Positions 45,870-58,089 of a stretch of 64,000 nt of DNA are shown piece after piece. Position 1 is the first letter of the stretch; each line of letters begins with the position of its first letter. Position numbers and translations under genes: made by a program. The stretch spans positions 29,355,047 through 29,419,046 of the forward strand of contig NC_135179.1 of assembly GCF_041146795.1 (NCBI RefSeq), given 5' to 3'. A model generated the notes under the pieces. That model had not been told where the DNA came from. It worked only from the letters and a program-made list of their open reading frames with translations, and did not search any database. The DNA is from Maylandia zebra (Eukaryota > Chordata > Actinopteri > Cichliformes > Cichlidae).

Positions 45870-47531
45870 TCCTGATTCATCCTTGGTCTCTGTTTTTAGA
45901 GATTTAGAAAGAAATGAATGGATGGACTAAAGCATTTTAAATTGTTCAGATTTTATAATTTATCGTATTAAGTAGTTTCCTATGAAAAATCCAAAAGCAT
46001 TTGTCTCCTTCTGGGCTCAAATCTGTGAAATTGCTTGTCGTTAGGCAAACGTGTAAAGCGTTACACTATGGATCCACTTGTCCATAAACAGTACACCTAA
46101 CCTACATGGTTCCTATGGGGGAAATGACACTAGTGTCAATGTTCCACCAGTGACGCACATGCTGCCACTACATACTGTGCAATAAAAGCCTGTAGATCAG
46201 GGACGTCAAACTCATTTTGCATTTAAAGTGGACCGTTCCAGTTCAAGTCAGTCATATATAAAGTGGCAAATCACAACTGTTGTCTCAAAGTCAAACTCTC
46301 CTCTTTGTCAGTGTAAAGAGGTTTAACTGCTCATTTAGTCTCTGAAATGTTTTAACCTCCTAAGACCCGAACTCTTCCACAGCATGCATTTTTAATTTCT
46401 ATTTGATATTTGGGCTGATTGGGTCCTGATGAATGTAAAAACAAAGAAGCAGATTTTTTTTTTTTGCCCAATTTTTGTTTCTAACAAAAATAAGAGCCAC
46501 ATATGAGGATATTCGTTTAAAATTTTGCTAGAACAGTAGCAGTATAATGTCCTCGTAAGTGGATATCAGGCCCTTGTACAGCAAAATTGAGTATTTTGGT
46601 CTAAATAACCCAAAGTGTGATGTCAACATTTGTGGACGCCAGGTCCTAGGAGGTTAATATAAGAAAAGGGACAATTTTAACCTTGCATCTGTGTTTCTAC
46701 ATGTTTAAAAAAACAAACAAAAACAAAGCAGCTATAGTAAATGAAAGAAATATGCCAGCACGACTTTTTGGGTTTTCATTGTAAGAAATAAATGTGTACA
46801 ATTGTAGAAAAGGTTCTGGTTGCCCAGATTACCTTGTAAAATCATTCACAAATATTTTTTCTATGGTAGGTAGTGAAAAAAACATGAACTTTCCATCATT
46901 TGATTTTCTATTAACTATTTTTCCAAAGCCATGCAGTGAGCCAGATTGGAGTCTTTTCCAAGCAAAGCCAAGCCTTATGATCACCACCCCTGCATTAGAT
47001 TATAGAAAGCATGTGGCGACAGTTATTTGCTTAACACATGATTAGGAGCTTGTTGATAATTGTTAGAAACTCACGAAAGAAGTTGGAGAAGCTAGATTTA
47101 TTGTTCCATTCATTAAAGTATAACATCTGTCTGCCACCTCGAGTCATCATAAGAAACCACAGTTCCAGTCATGTAATTTTATTTGCTTATCATTTTAGTG
47201 ATATCCAAGTGGAACTGACAACCTTAATTTGTGGGTAAATAAACTCCATGCCTTCAAGTCTAAGCAATGTCTGTTTCCTCATTTCATACAGGTTTGAGTG
47301 CATGAAACTGCAGCAGCAAAATGAAAGATTCCCCATTAACATTTAGTACTAAGGTTAATGTTTGGAGTGTCATGTTAGCTCTCTTCGGTTGTTAATGGAG
47401 ATATTTAAAACTACAACAAAAATGTCAAATACAGGATGCTGACTATGACTCAAAACACTGACTTTAGAGACTACTTCCAAAACGTCTGTTTCAGACTTAA
47501 CAACTATGATGTCAGATTTCCCCGTATATCT
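45870..47531. other. Intergenic stretch between the convergent 3' ends of pcgf6 and ina
   Basis: About 1.7 kb separates the two 3' ends. It contains a piggyBac-type MITE (46356-46653) and a short repeat fragment at about 46197-46250 (CGTCAAACTCATTTTGCATT, a common dispersed motif). TTTATT at 47179-47184 would be an AATAAA for ina on the minus strand. Confidence 0.5.
46356..46653. mobile_element. 298-bp piggyBac-type MITE
   Basis: Flanked by TTAA on both sides (46352-46355 and 46654-46657). The terminal inverted repeats CCTCCTAAGACCCG and, reversed, CCTCCTAGGACCTG match at 12 of 14 positions. TTAA duplication and CC-starting ends are the hallmark of the piggyBac superfamily. No coding capacity. 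Confidence 0.8.
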
Positions 47532-50500
47532 TCAGTTGTTGGAGTTGATGTCCGCCTCGTCTTTATCCTCGCTGACGTCTTTGAAGCTTTCCTTCGCGCC
47601 TCCTTCTTTCTCCCTCCTGGAGGAGCTGGTTGAGGCTCGAGGTTGGTAGGTGTAGTTGAAGGACATCCCTGAGTTAAAGTGGGTCTCCTCCCCTTCCAGC
47701 AGTTTCCTTATAGGATCATAGGAAACAAATGTCAAGCTGCACACAAATAGAGTACATCAAGAGATAGCCAGTTTGATTTTCAGAGGAACTTCAATAAAAG
47801 GTTAACACACTGACATTTACTTTTCTGCAACTGGTATGAGGGTAAATTAAAGCCTCCCTACTGTATGGACGTGCCAATTAATTGTTAGGAACGATATTTA
47901 TGTATTCGTAGTTATAGTTTCAATGAGACTGAGGGAGTACATGTAACTTGAAGAGGGTTTATTTGAACTTTATTTTGGGAAAACCTCATCAGACAGTGCT
48001 ATTCTGCGTGGTCTTTGAACTAAAGCAATACCTTTAATCAATACATATGTTATTTGCTCTTTAAGCTAAAAGATAGGGTTGCATTTTCTTGAATCCACTT
48101 AGCACCTATAAGCAGCGATCTCGATGTCCAGGGCCATCTTGACATTGAGCAGGTCTTGATACTCTCTCAGATGATGAGCCATCTCGCTCTTCAGGTTCCT
48201 CAACTCAGTATCCAATTGGCTAATAGTGTCCTGTTACAATGGAAATGAGACAATAGATGTAGAATATCAGCACTGTCAAATGAATGACACCAAAACAGAG
48301 TTGTTTTTTTTAAATCAGTAGCCGTACTTTTTCTGTTTTCTGAGTCATTTTCTGTGATATTTCTTTTTCCTGTAGTTTCCTGTAATAAAGACGCCTCTAA
48401 AGCTTATTAAGGGATTTCCTTTTTGTCTCAACAACCTTTGGACTAAGCTTTACTGCCCGTAAAAAGCCAGTGAAAGCCAGATGGCCTTCCGGTATCCGAC
48501 TGAGCAGGTCAGATGTTAAGCTAATAGACATTCAGACTTAATTCACTAGAACTGCTACAGCCACAGAGGCTGATTAGACTGCCGACCACACACCAAAGGT
48601 CAACTCTGTGCCACAGCTTACACATGTTTTAAATATTCATTTCCCCAAAAAACAGAGCCAGAACTTTTTACAGATAGTCAAGTGTCCCCCTATTTTAGCC
48701 TCAATACATAATTTTGTGAATTTGTTTTTAAATTTTTTGTTGTTAGAGGAAAAAATGTTGCTAATTCTGAAGCTAAAGCTAGCAAGTAGCTTGCATAGCC
48801 TAGCACATGAAAAAAAAAAACCCAACTAGCATGGACCTTTCCAAATGTAATAAATGCTTTTATTAGCATCTCTAAAGCTCACTGAATAATATGCCTTTTT
48901 TCTGATTCATAAGGAGGCTCTCAGAGTCCCCCTGTTTCTTTATGATCTAATTTATGCTAAACTAAGCTAACAATCTCACCACCATAGCATCGTTTTTAAT
49001 AGTACAAACATGAAAGTGGTAGTTTTCTTCTTCATTGAACTATATTGTAGTGAATATTGCATCTTCTCAAATAAAGATGAGTGGTCAATTTCCAGTGGTC
49101 AGTGGTGGGTTTGGTAGTGGCAGACACAAAAATAAAACCCAAGCCCCCAAATTTCAGTTAGAGAAAGAGATAATCAGATGTGCATGTCATGTTCAGGTAT
49201 GCCTGAAAAATATTTAATAAAGCGAACACCACTAAGATGCTGAGGGCTGTTAATTTGCAATAGTTACATGAAGTGTAAGGAAGTTATGGGTTTAAACAAC
49301 CAAGGCTAAGCCTATCTTTAGCTAAAACTTTGAGTGTGGCTGTAAATTTTTTCCATTATGTTTACAGTTGAGTTGTTCAGATTGGGTTTTAGTTGAGATA
49401 CATAAAAAATAAGAAATGGGTTCTAATTAACAGGCACACCATCAATCTGATCTAATTATTGAATGAATGTCACGGTAAACCCTGAGAGTATTTAAAAAAT
49501 AGCTTTCAGAGAGTCTTTGATCACAATTATTCTGTAGGATTATCTGTATGCTGGATTCCTTCTACTAAATCCTTGACACCATGGGGACACCGGGGTGTGT
49601 GATGTTAGCCAAAAGCTTTACTCAAGCTGTGACATAATTGATGATTAACTTGACCTTGATATCTGCAGACTTTCAATCCTATTATTCTACAGGTTTATAG
49701 ATAATTATGACCTCCTTCCAGGATTTCTCCCAAACGATTTTAAAAAAAAGTTGTCTCAACTTTGGCTTTTTACAGTTTCAGTTCTTACTCAGATTTGATC
49801 GAATAATCCTTCATCCAGCGAGCGTATATGAGTAGCACAGTATTTCTGCCTCTTATGGTTGCTGTTTATGTCTCACAAAAACTGCATGGAATTTGTGGTT
49901 CTAGTTCTGCTTTAACTGTAGGTTTATGCATGAATCATAACATAATGTACAAAAGACTGCTTTAAAGGTACTGTTTGCTTGCCTGCATTGCTGTGACTTC
50001 AGCATTGTGTGTATCCTCCATCTCTGAGATCTGCCTCTCCAGAGACTCGTTGGCACCCCTTAGGGTCTCTATCTCAATGGTCTTGGACTGGAGCTGCCTC
50101 CTGAACTCACTGATCTCCTCCCTGCTGGCCCTCATGGCCTCGTTGCTCCTCGTGGCCTGCTCGCTGAGGCTCGCAAACTTGCTCTTGTACCACTCCTCAG
50201 CCGACTGCAAGTTCTTGGAGGCAATGGACTCGTACTGGTTGCGGATCTCCTTCAGCGCTGAGGTGAGGTCTGGTTTGGCGAGCTCAACCTCCACAGAGAC
50301 CTGCTGCGCCTCCATCATGCTGCTCAGCTCCTCAATTTCTTCCTCGTGGACTTTCTTGAGGAAGGCGATTTCGTCCATCAGGGACTCCACCCTGCGCTCC
50401 AGGTCCAGGCGGACAGCGGCGGCATCGTCCACGTCTTTTCTGAAGGACCTCAGGGTCTGTTCAGCTTCTTCCCTCGCTCTCACCTCCTCATCATACTTTG

Positions 50501-52204
50501 CACTTAGCTTCTAAAATGAGACAAAACAGCAGGGTTAAGAAGTGAGAAAGTGCTAGAAGTTTGATTCTAATGTGGATTCTAGCTCTGAAATAAGCTGCCC
50601 CCTTCATGCCTGAAAGAATCAAGCTAAAAACTGCAGTTCCTCTTATTTCCCCCCTTTGTAACAACTGTGCTGGAGATGATCTCTTTAATACCATCCATTT
50701 AAATGTTTGTGTCCATTTTTAAGTACAGTCTATGTTTTTGTTTGTTTTAACTCAAATTCGAACAGAGGAGAAACTTCTTCCTTTTGCCTCTTCAAACCTG
50801 CCCTTTTCTCTCACCTGCAGCTCGTCCTCCATGTTGTTCCTCTCGATCAGCACTCGGTTCTTTTCCCTGTTCAGCTCCTCCAGCTGCGAGCGCAGGTCCC
50901 TCATCTCCTGCTGGTAGAGATGAGCGACGTGGGGCCGCTCGCTCTGCTTCTGCCGCAGGGTCACCAGCTCTGTCTCCAACACTTTATTCTGCTGCTCCAG
51001 GTGTCTGACTTTATCGATGAACATGGCAAAGCGGTCATTGAGACCCTGTGCAACAGAATAAACACTTTTTTACTACCAAAAAATATTTGGCATATTCAAT
51101 ACATGACAGGCAGCAAACCGGAAGCTGCCTGTGGCTGTAGCTTAAGAAGATCATCTGCTGATCGGTGGTTCGATTCCTGGCTCCCCCCGTCTGCATGCCC
51201 AATATCCTTGGGCAAGATACTAACCCAAGTTACTCTCCAATGCATAGATCGGAGTGTGAATGTTAGTTAGAAATCACTTAAAAGAATAGAAGAAAGTGCT
51301 TGTGTGAATGTGGCATGTTGTATAAAGCGCTTAGTGCTCTGGGAGAGTAGAAGCGCTATATAAGAATCAGTCCACTTTGTTACTTTGTTTCTGTCCTCTA
51401 ACTTCAGTATGTAGCCCACTCTATAATGTTAAATAATTTTTTTGATAATAAATGAATAATTATACCTTAAACATGCACTGTAAAAAATGTCAGAAGCTTT
51501 TTTGTTGACTGTCACATCTATTTTGTTAATAACACATTTAAACAACAGAAGCTGACCCAAAGTCCTTTAGAAACAGGCGCATTTATCTATTTATTTATTT
51601 ATTTATTTACTGGCCAACAAAGTTGGCTCTCGTGTTAGCAGTTGTTGTATCCATGTCCAGAATGTGTCTGCTGCCCTTCAGAATTAATCTGTCACTTTCC
51701 TTTGGGCTCTATTTTGGTCTTCATCTAACTCGGAGGGAAGTATCTGCTTCTTTGTCATTAAGTCTTGCAACCTTGTCTGAACTACGCAGGTAAGTAAACA
51801 GTAAGGTGTAACGGTCCACGGTGAGCTCGTCGTCAGGGGTGGCCCCTTTACACTGCTGCGCATTCTTTCCTGCAACTCCTCTTCGTTTCTCGGGCTGTGA
51901 TCACACCTACCTGCAGCTGCTCCTTCTCGTTGGTTCTGATCACTTTGAACTCATTGCTGACCACGGAGGTCTGGGACAAGTCTAGGGAGGCGGTAGGCAC
52001 CGTAGAGAAAGAGGTGGAGGTCCGTCCTCCCCGTCTGTACAGGGTCACAGAGGACGCGCTGTTGCGCGACGCTGCCATGGATCGAAGGCTCGGTGAGCCC
52101 CGCGGAGACCCACCGCTCATGCGAGAGGAAGAGACGGGGAATCTCGGAGAATCCCCGAAAATCTTCCGATAGGAGGACGACGTGTAGCGGTCTCCGTAGC
52201 TCAT
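47532..52204 (-). CDS. ina: Alpha-internexin / gefiltin, type IV intermediate filament (five coding exons, 450 aa)
   Basis: A neuronal intermediate-filament subunit that co-assembles with neurofilaments in axons. Exons in transcription order: 51911-52204, 50815-51045, 49983-50510, 48106-48230 and 47532-47706. Head 1-91 is Ser/Arg-rich ([10 protein letters not shown]). The rod runs from about 92 to 400, from [20 protein letters not shown] to [20 protein letters not shown] and [24 protein letters not shown] and [14 protein letters not shown] are close to INA. The tail is 50 residues, acidic and shorter than in human INA (499 aa in all, as I recall). The 125-nt exon 4 and its boundaries match the conserved type IV pattern. 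The introns after residues 98 and 175 are extra relative to the three-exon mammalian gene. Intron 3 starts with GC. The pcgf6 neighbour supports the orthology; vimentin-like or plasticin genes are less likely. Confidence 0.93.
48231..49982 (-). other. ina intron 3 (1.75 kb, GC-AG)
   Basis: The donor reads CAG|GCAAGC (minus strand, intron from 49982) and the acceptor TTGTAACAG|GAC (48231). The GC donor keeps the strong flanking consensus seen at functional GC-AG introns. The intron interior is AT-rich with no recognised element. Confidence 0.8.
51117..51385 (+). repeat. tRNA-headed SINE in ina intron 1
   Basis: The head TGTGGCTGTAGCTTAAGAAG has box A-like sequence and GGTGGTTCGATTC is box B. 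The body has CCTTGGGCAAGATACTAACC, and the tail is TATAAAGCGCTTAGTGCTCT ... AGCGCTATATAAGAATCAGT. It lies antisense to ina. Confidence 0.75.
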
Positions 52205-52257
52205 CTTTGCTGTGACTCAGAGATAACACCGTGACGCGTAAAGAGATTTTCAGGAGC

Positions 52258-52265
52258 TTATAAAA
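52258..52265 (-). promoter_or_regulatory. TATA-like box of ina
   Basis: TTTTATAA on the minus strand, about 55 bases before the ATG. This would place the transcription start near 52230 with a short leader of around 30 bases. CRE-like GTGACGCG lies between. Confidence 0.45.
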
Positions 52266-52486
52266 CTGCGGGTGGAGCGAACCATTTACGCACAGCGGGA
52301 ATGGTAATAATTGCCCAGCGGAACGAACACGCTGAACGAAGTTTAGCCATTCAAGAAAAGAAAAATCAAGCTGATAACTTTTTCCCATATTTCAACTTCG
52401 TCTGTGTTTTATTTTGTGTGCACTGAGAAAACAAAACATGAAGGAACAGATGGAATTAGCCACGAAGACTTCACCTCTCCTTATCT

Positions 52487-52529
52487 GTGCGTGTGTGTGT
52501 GCGCGCGCGCGCGTTTGTGCGTGTGTGTC
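52487..52529. repeat. Alternating GT/GC purine-pyrimidine tract
   Basis: GTGTGTGTGTGCGCGCGCGC followed by GTTTGTGCGTGTGTGT. Z-DNA-prone, about 280 bases upstream of the ina start codon. Confidence 0.8.
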
Positions 52530-53039
52530 TTGTTTGATGGATACTTGTTATTAGCGCAGATCAAGCTCTGTGGTTGAGGGGAGAAAGAAGAAAAGTTTGT
52601 AGTATGAGCCAAGCAAAAGTCGCTTAAATTCAGAGACGTGAAAAAAATTGTCTGACAGAAAGAGACGAACATGAGTCTTCCTGTCTTCCTCGGGCCCAAA
52701 TCAAATGATGGTGTTCTGCCAAAAACGGATTGCTTGTATTTAAACTGCTATAAATAACTTGTTGGTGTATAATATGTGAAACATATGTCAAATGTATCAT
52801 GAATGATATCACGTCATCTTGAGCAACAAACAACATTCCTGTAACAAGGTAGAAGCCGCAATCAGTTTTTGGCAGTGAGTTTTATGTATCCTTTATGTAT
52901 GCAGTTAAAAAAAAAATTGTTGACTTTAAAAATGTCTCTTTTAAGAGTAATCTGGCCAAGAGGACAGCTGAAATTGCAACAAATGCAAAAATAGTTCTGT
53001 AAATATATAAAGTGGACAAAAGGGAGCTGATTGATTATA

Positions 53040-53125
53040 ATTTATTTATTTATTAACCTTTATTTAACCAGGAAGATCCCATTGAGATTAAAAACCTCTT
53101 TTTCAAGGGAGACCTGGCCAAGATA
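53040..53125 (-). repeat. LINE 3' tail fragment
   Basis: On the minus strand: TCTCCCTTGAAAAAGAGGTT ... AATCTCAATGGGATC ... CCTGGTTAAATAAAGGTTAA, then AATA repeats. This is the familiar 3' end of a fish non-LTR family with a short tandem tail. Only the terminus is present. Confidence 0.6.
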
Positions 53126-55469
53126 GGCAGCAGCAGATGTCTCACAGTTACAGAAATTATAACGTAAGTACAATAACACAGTCACAAAGATACTTGAAAA
53201 ACAGGTAATTTTTTAATTTTATATATACCCCTTTGTAATACCTGTTCACCAAAGTCTGTTTAGCAACATACGTAACGATATTACACATAAAAAACACACG
53301 GAAACATTGGAAATCAGTTTTTGGCACAACAACGGCTCACGGTCAAAATCACTGGAGTTCTTCCAGACCCAAAAAGTGCTCCATGTTTCCTGGTTTCCAT
53401 TTTTGACTTGTATGTATGTTTTTAGATGTTTCTTTTCACTGTGCAGGGCTGTAACACCCACCTAATTGTGCATGTTGGACCCCAGCCAAACCTAAAACCA
53501 TGTTTAAACTTCCTCACTCTCGTTGTGACTCTCAGTCCCAAACTTTACAGATTTCAAGTCACAAATATTGTGCATGGTCGCATTTTTAAAGGCTCAACAA
53601 CAAAAAAGAAGAAGAATAAAAATATGCCAAACTGGCATCCTCACCCTAACAGCTCCTCCTCTCTGCCACTTTGAACACTGCTTCCGCGGTTCGTGTCTCC
53701 GTGTCCGTTGTTAAAGCTTTCCAAGAACCCGACAGAGCTGGTCAGATGTTAAAGCTATTAACAACTGAACTAAATGAAACATTAAATAATATGTTTAAAG
53801 TTATAACTTTCACATTTAATGAAAGTTTGATATTATATGGAAGAAGACGCCAGAAGTCCAAAGTAACGCGATATTTAAAATCCCCATGTATCAGTCCTAT
53901 ATTCACATATGTTGTTAATACAACAATGCCAGTACGAAAAATAGCTTTTAATAGCTCTGTATAACATTATAATCACTTTAGATCAATCTATTCACCTTGA
54001 AGGAGAGGTCAGAGGTCAAATGTAACTTTTTTTTTTTATTTATATCTTTGTACTTTCTATGCCATTCTAGGTTCAAACTTTTAGGGGGACTGCATGCAGT
54101 GCCTTGTAATTAATATTAATGGAATATGCTGTTTGCAAATGTAATCAACTATTTTCACATTTGTAAGCCTCAATTCAGTTGGATAAACATCACAATGTTA
54201 ATCTAATTAGTTGGATGACCAATTATAGTGTTTAAGAATAATCAGAGTGAATAATCAGAGATTTCAATCTAATCCACCTCTTGTAGGGTGGAGCTTTTCC
54301 TTATCAAACCAGAGGAAAGGCTCAGTCATTAAAGAAGTTAAAGAACTATTTGTGGCAAAGAAGACAAAATGAGAAACATTATTTCAGACTGCTAATCACA
54401 TAGAGGCAGTCCACCAAATCATCAAGCACTTAAAGTAGCATCATTCTGTACAGACAATGGAAAATCACCCTGCTGCTCACAGACCTGTAAGCCAAGCTAA
54501 CTGGTAATATTAAATATTAACTGGTAATATTATGTTTCATATTAAAGTTTTTGAATTCATACAAACCCTCCCTTTATTATGCAGACTCAGCATAAAGCAT
54601 CATGTACCCCAATTTCACGAGTGGAGAACAGATTTGTACTCCGTCACATGAACGTAGTGGCACCATCGTGTTCAGCCACGTTTAGAGTGACAGAGTACGA
54701 ATCCTGTAAAATGCCACCATTCAATATACTCTGTATAGAATTTGCACTGGCATTTTGTAAGTGTGCTTCTGAAGAAGATGCAAAGTATCCATGAAAATAG
54801 TAATAATGAGTATCTGTGAAAAGTAACTTTTGTTTTTCCAGCAAACTTCATTATCTGTTCTCTCCCCCCTCCCCTCCCCTCTCTCTCCTCATTACTCAAC
54901 TAGAAACTACAAAAAGACAAAAATATCATCTCATAAAAATTACTATAGTATCAAGTTGGGGGTCCATGACTGATTACAGTACAGCACACGGCTTAATTAT
55001 GTAAAATCATCATAAATGAATGTGAGAATTTTCATAATTTTTGGTGATTTTGACTAGATCTCCACTCTTTCATATCCCTCTGTCCTCCTCTCTCAGACTT
55101 TATGCCATCATCCAAAAGTTAAATAACAGTGAATAAAAGTCATAAACTGATCCTTATCAATCTATAACAACATTCAAACTGAATACAGTTTGAATATTTG
55201 GACATAGACAGGTCATTTTGACTTCCTGGATGTGGAACTGCTAAACAAACACTGACGCCCAATTCGACCAGAATAGGAACAAAAAATTTTAACAAACTAA
55301 AATAATAAAGTTCATCAGCTCCTTGGCTGGCAACTCAAGATATATCAGCAAACTAGTGGATCAGAAGGTCAACGCTAATAATCTCTAGTGATATAGGCAA
55401 CATTAGCAAATGATTTTCACGCGATTTAGAGAACAAATAAAAATAAGCAGACACTTTATTAGCCACAAA

Positions 55470-55735
55470 AACAGTTGCCTCAATGCGCTTTATGTTGTAA
55501 GGTAAAGATCCTACAGTAATACAGAGAACAACCCAACAATACGACCCCCCCTGTAAACAAGCGCTTGGGTGACAGTGGGAAGGAAAAACTCCCTTTTAGC
55601 AGAAAGAAACCGCCAGCAGGTTTGGCTGAGCCATCTGCCTTGGCCGGTTGGGATGAGGGGAGGAAGACAAGACAAAGACATGCTGTGGAAAAGAGCCATA
55701 AATTAAAAATAACCAATAAATGAATGGAGAGTGGT
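55470..55735 (+). repeat. Dispersed teleost repeat, class undecided
   Basis: The core GACAGTGGGAAGGAAAAACT, then TAGCAGAAAGAAACC and GACATGCTGTGGAAAAGAGC, is one I recall from many copies in fish genomes. No terminal repeats or genes are seen. Confidence 0.5.
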
Positions 55736-57496
55736 GTATAAACACAGTGAGTGTAAACGGTGATGATGATTTAATGACGCCTTTTCCTATCAAGTGAGGA
55801 AGAAAGTTTCCACACAGCTTCTGCCCTGACTCTGTTCTCAGTCTGTGGACAGTTAGTTAAGTGGATGGCTGTATCTGCGCGTGTCTTTGCAGCAGCGTTT
55901 CCTGGTCTTGTTTATTTTCAGCCAAATGAAAATCAAAGCATGACGTTTCCACATTCTCGGGGCGCATTTTACGCACGTGGCGCAGCAGCCGCAACTTCAT
56001 TCAGAAGGATATATTTAGATCTCCTAACACGAGATTAATCCCACAGTGTTCACGTGCAGTGATTTGTTACTCACGGACAGCTTTTACGCGCAGATCTGAA
56101 GTCTAAAACAACATCTGGAACACAGCCGCGTCTCCATGACGAGTCCAGCTCTGTCACCGCTGTGGGCACGTTTATTTTCAGCTGAATCCAAAGAGCATTT
56201 CCTTCGGACGATCAAACATCCTTCTGTTTGAGTTTAAAGGTCTGCCGCTTCAGATCAGAGCGTCTCAGAGGCAAAAAGGCGCACAATGAGGGCTTGATGT
56301 GATGAACGCCTGTTACATCATTAAGGATAACAACGCGATATGACAACAGCGATGAAAACAAATATTACTGGACCATAAATGGATCGATACACTAACTCTA
56401 GCCGTTGCTGCTCCATTGTGGTGGTTCAGCTCTTACATCTTTTCATTCGTCGCCTGTAGCTCACCGAACCGGCGTGTGTCTGCAAACACATGAACATCAG
56501 TGCCGTAAAAGAGACTTCCTCTAAATGAATTCACATGCAAACTGAAGCTATGTCACATTAATACAATCAGTGTGACTGAACGCCAACATTTCCCAGGAGT
56601 ATTTGCGGTTGTGCACGCCCCCACCGCCTGAGGGCGCAGCAGGACACGAATCAGAAAGCGGTAACCCAAAAAAGTCCAAACAAATATTTATCGTGGATCT
56701 CCACGTAAACGCCAAATTTTAATCGTCTGGATAAATCCTGCTACATATCAGCTTACCTAAACTAACTCTTTCATCCGTCTCACTTCCAGCACATCACATC
56801 AACACAGTTTCTTGTTGTGAGTTTCTCACAAGTTTTCTTATTTTCGTGCACGGAGACTGCAACCAGTGCGCAAATGCTCAGCTGATGTCCTTTAATGTGT
56901 CATAGCTTACTGACAACACAGGGAGGGCTGATGTGGTTAATGTCAGGGCCTTTTTTGAGTTATGTTGCTGCCAACAAAATCAAGGTGGGCTATTCCTCAT
57001 TAAATTGTAAAATGTCTCAGTTATTATGCATTTCATGGGGAACTTGGTGTCTGCTTGTAAATGTTTTTATTTTTGTAATCCTTACGAAGATCCTATCTCT
57101 AAGGATGTTTTTACTTTGTCCACTCAATGGAAATTCCAGCATAGGTGGATTTTTGTCAACCATAACGATTCTTATTAGTTTCAGAAGCTCTCCCTAAAGA
57201 GTTTGGGGCTTTTTCACGTGTTTGTCTCCTGGGTACTGCTGCATTAAACACTCCAAAGGCACATTTGAGGACTTTCAGAGGGCTTTTTTTAATGTCACAC
57301 ACATACACACACTGACAACGTGAAAACAATAACAGCTACACTGTTGTGGTTGATGATTACTTATACTGGTCTGGGGCAATAAAAACAAAAAGAAATTTAT
57401 AATGCAGTTCCTTCACATTTCCAGTAGATGTCACAGAAATCCAGAGTTATTTTCCACACATCTCACACTTTAGAAGTTCAACGCTAATACTGTCCA

Positions 57497-57498
<2 letters not shown>

Positions 57499-57571
<73 letters not shown>
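57499..57571. repeat. (GT)n microsatellite, about 36 units
   Basis: An uninterrupted TG/GT run of about 72 bases, likely polymorphic in length. Confidence 0.95.
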
Positions 57572-57576
<5 letters not shown>

Positions 57577-57829
57577 TTCAGACAAATCTAAAAATGAAGC
57601 GCTGACTTGAATTTGAGAGTTCAAAATGATCGTGTATTACTTGAACTGCATCCCACTGCTATTTCTGTTTCTTGTCAGTTTTATAGGAAGTGAAATAGGT
57701 GAAGTCAGAAACTCGTTGGAGCACCAGTTACTGAGTGGCAAAGCTTTTTTTTTTTTAACCATTTTTCAGCTCACTAACAGTCAGATAACTATGGTTGCTG
57801 GTCAGACCACAGTTTAGATCCGTCCATTT

Positions 57830-58085
57830 TCTTCCACTTATCCTTACTAGGGTCGTGGGGGTGCTGGAGCCTGTCCCAGCTACCATAGGACTAGGCAGGG
57901 TACACCCTGGTCAGGTCACCAGTCTATCGAAGGGCTAAAACCATTTGCACTCATGGGTAATTTAGAATCTCTAGTTAACCTAAGCAGCCTAACCTAACAC
58001 AAGGAACCAGCCAGATGGTGGAATCAAACTGAGGACCTTCTTGCTGTGAGGCAACAGTGCTAATCGCTGTGCCACTGTGTGGCCC
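57830..58085. repeat. Dispersed teleost repeat (TTCTTCCACTTATCC ... GTGTGGCCC)
   Basis: It contains GTCCATTTTCTTCCACTTAT, GGTCACCAGTCTATCGAAGG, GGGTAATTTAGAATC and GAGGCAACAGTGCTAATCGC in the usual order for this dispersed family. Class is uncertain (LINE- or SINE-derived). An internal part is missing. Confidence 0.6.
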
Positions 58086-58089
58086 AGTT

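Larger units (their letters stand above)
52530..57498. other. Gene-free region upstream of ina
   Basis: No coding exon is supported. Dispersed repeats are listed separately. 55900-56900 is less AT-rich and has CpGs and scattered CACGTG/ACGTGG-like sites, so it may be regulatory. The expected syntenic neighbour (NT5C2, by human order) is not seen. Confidence 0.4.

Noticed and set aside
49975-50514. 179-codon plus-strand open frame rich in Ser and Leu
   Set aside because: Exact antisense of ina exon 3.
51117-51200. Possible tRNA gene
   Set aside because: Box A and B are present but the cloverleaf is not complete and a SINE body follows; it is a SINE head.
50707-51270. 187-codon plus-strand open frame
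   Set aside because: It is antisense to ina exon 2 and runs into the SINE; the shadow comes from the codon bias of the coiled-coil exon.
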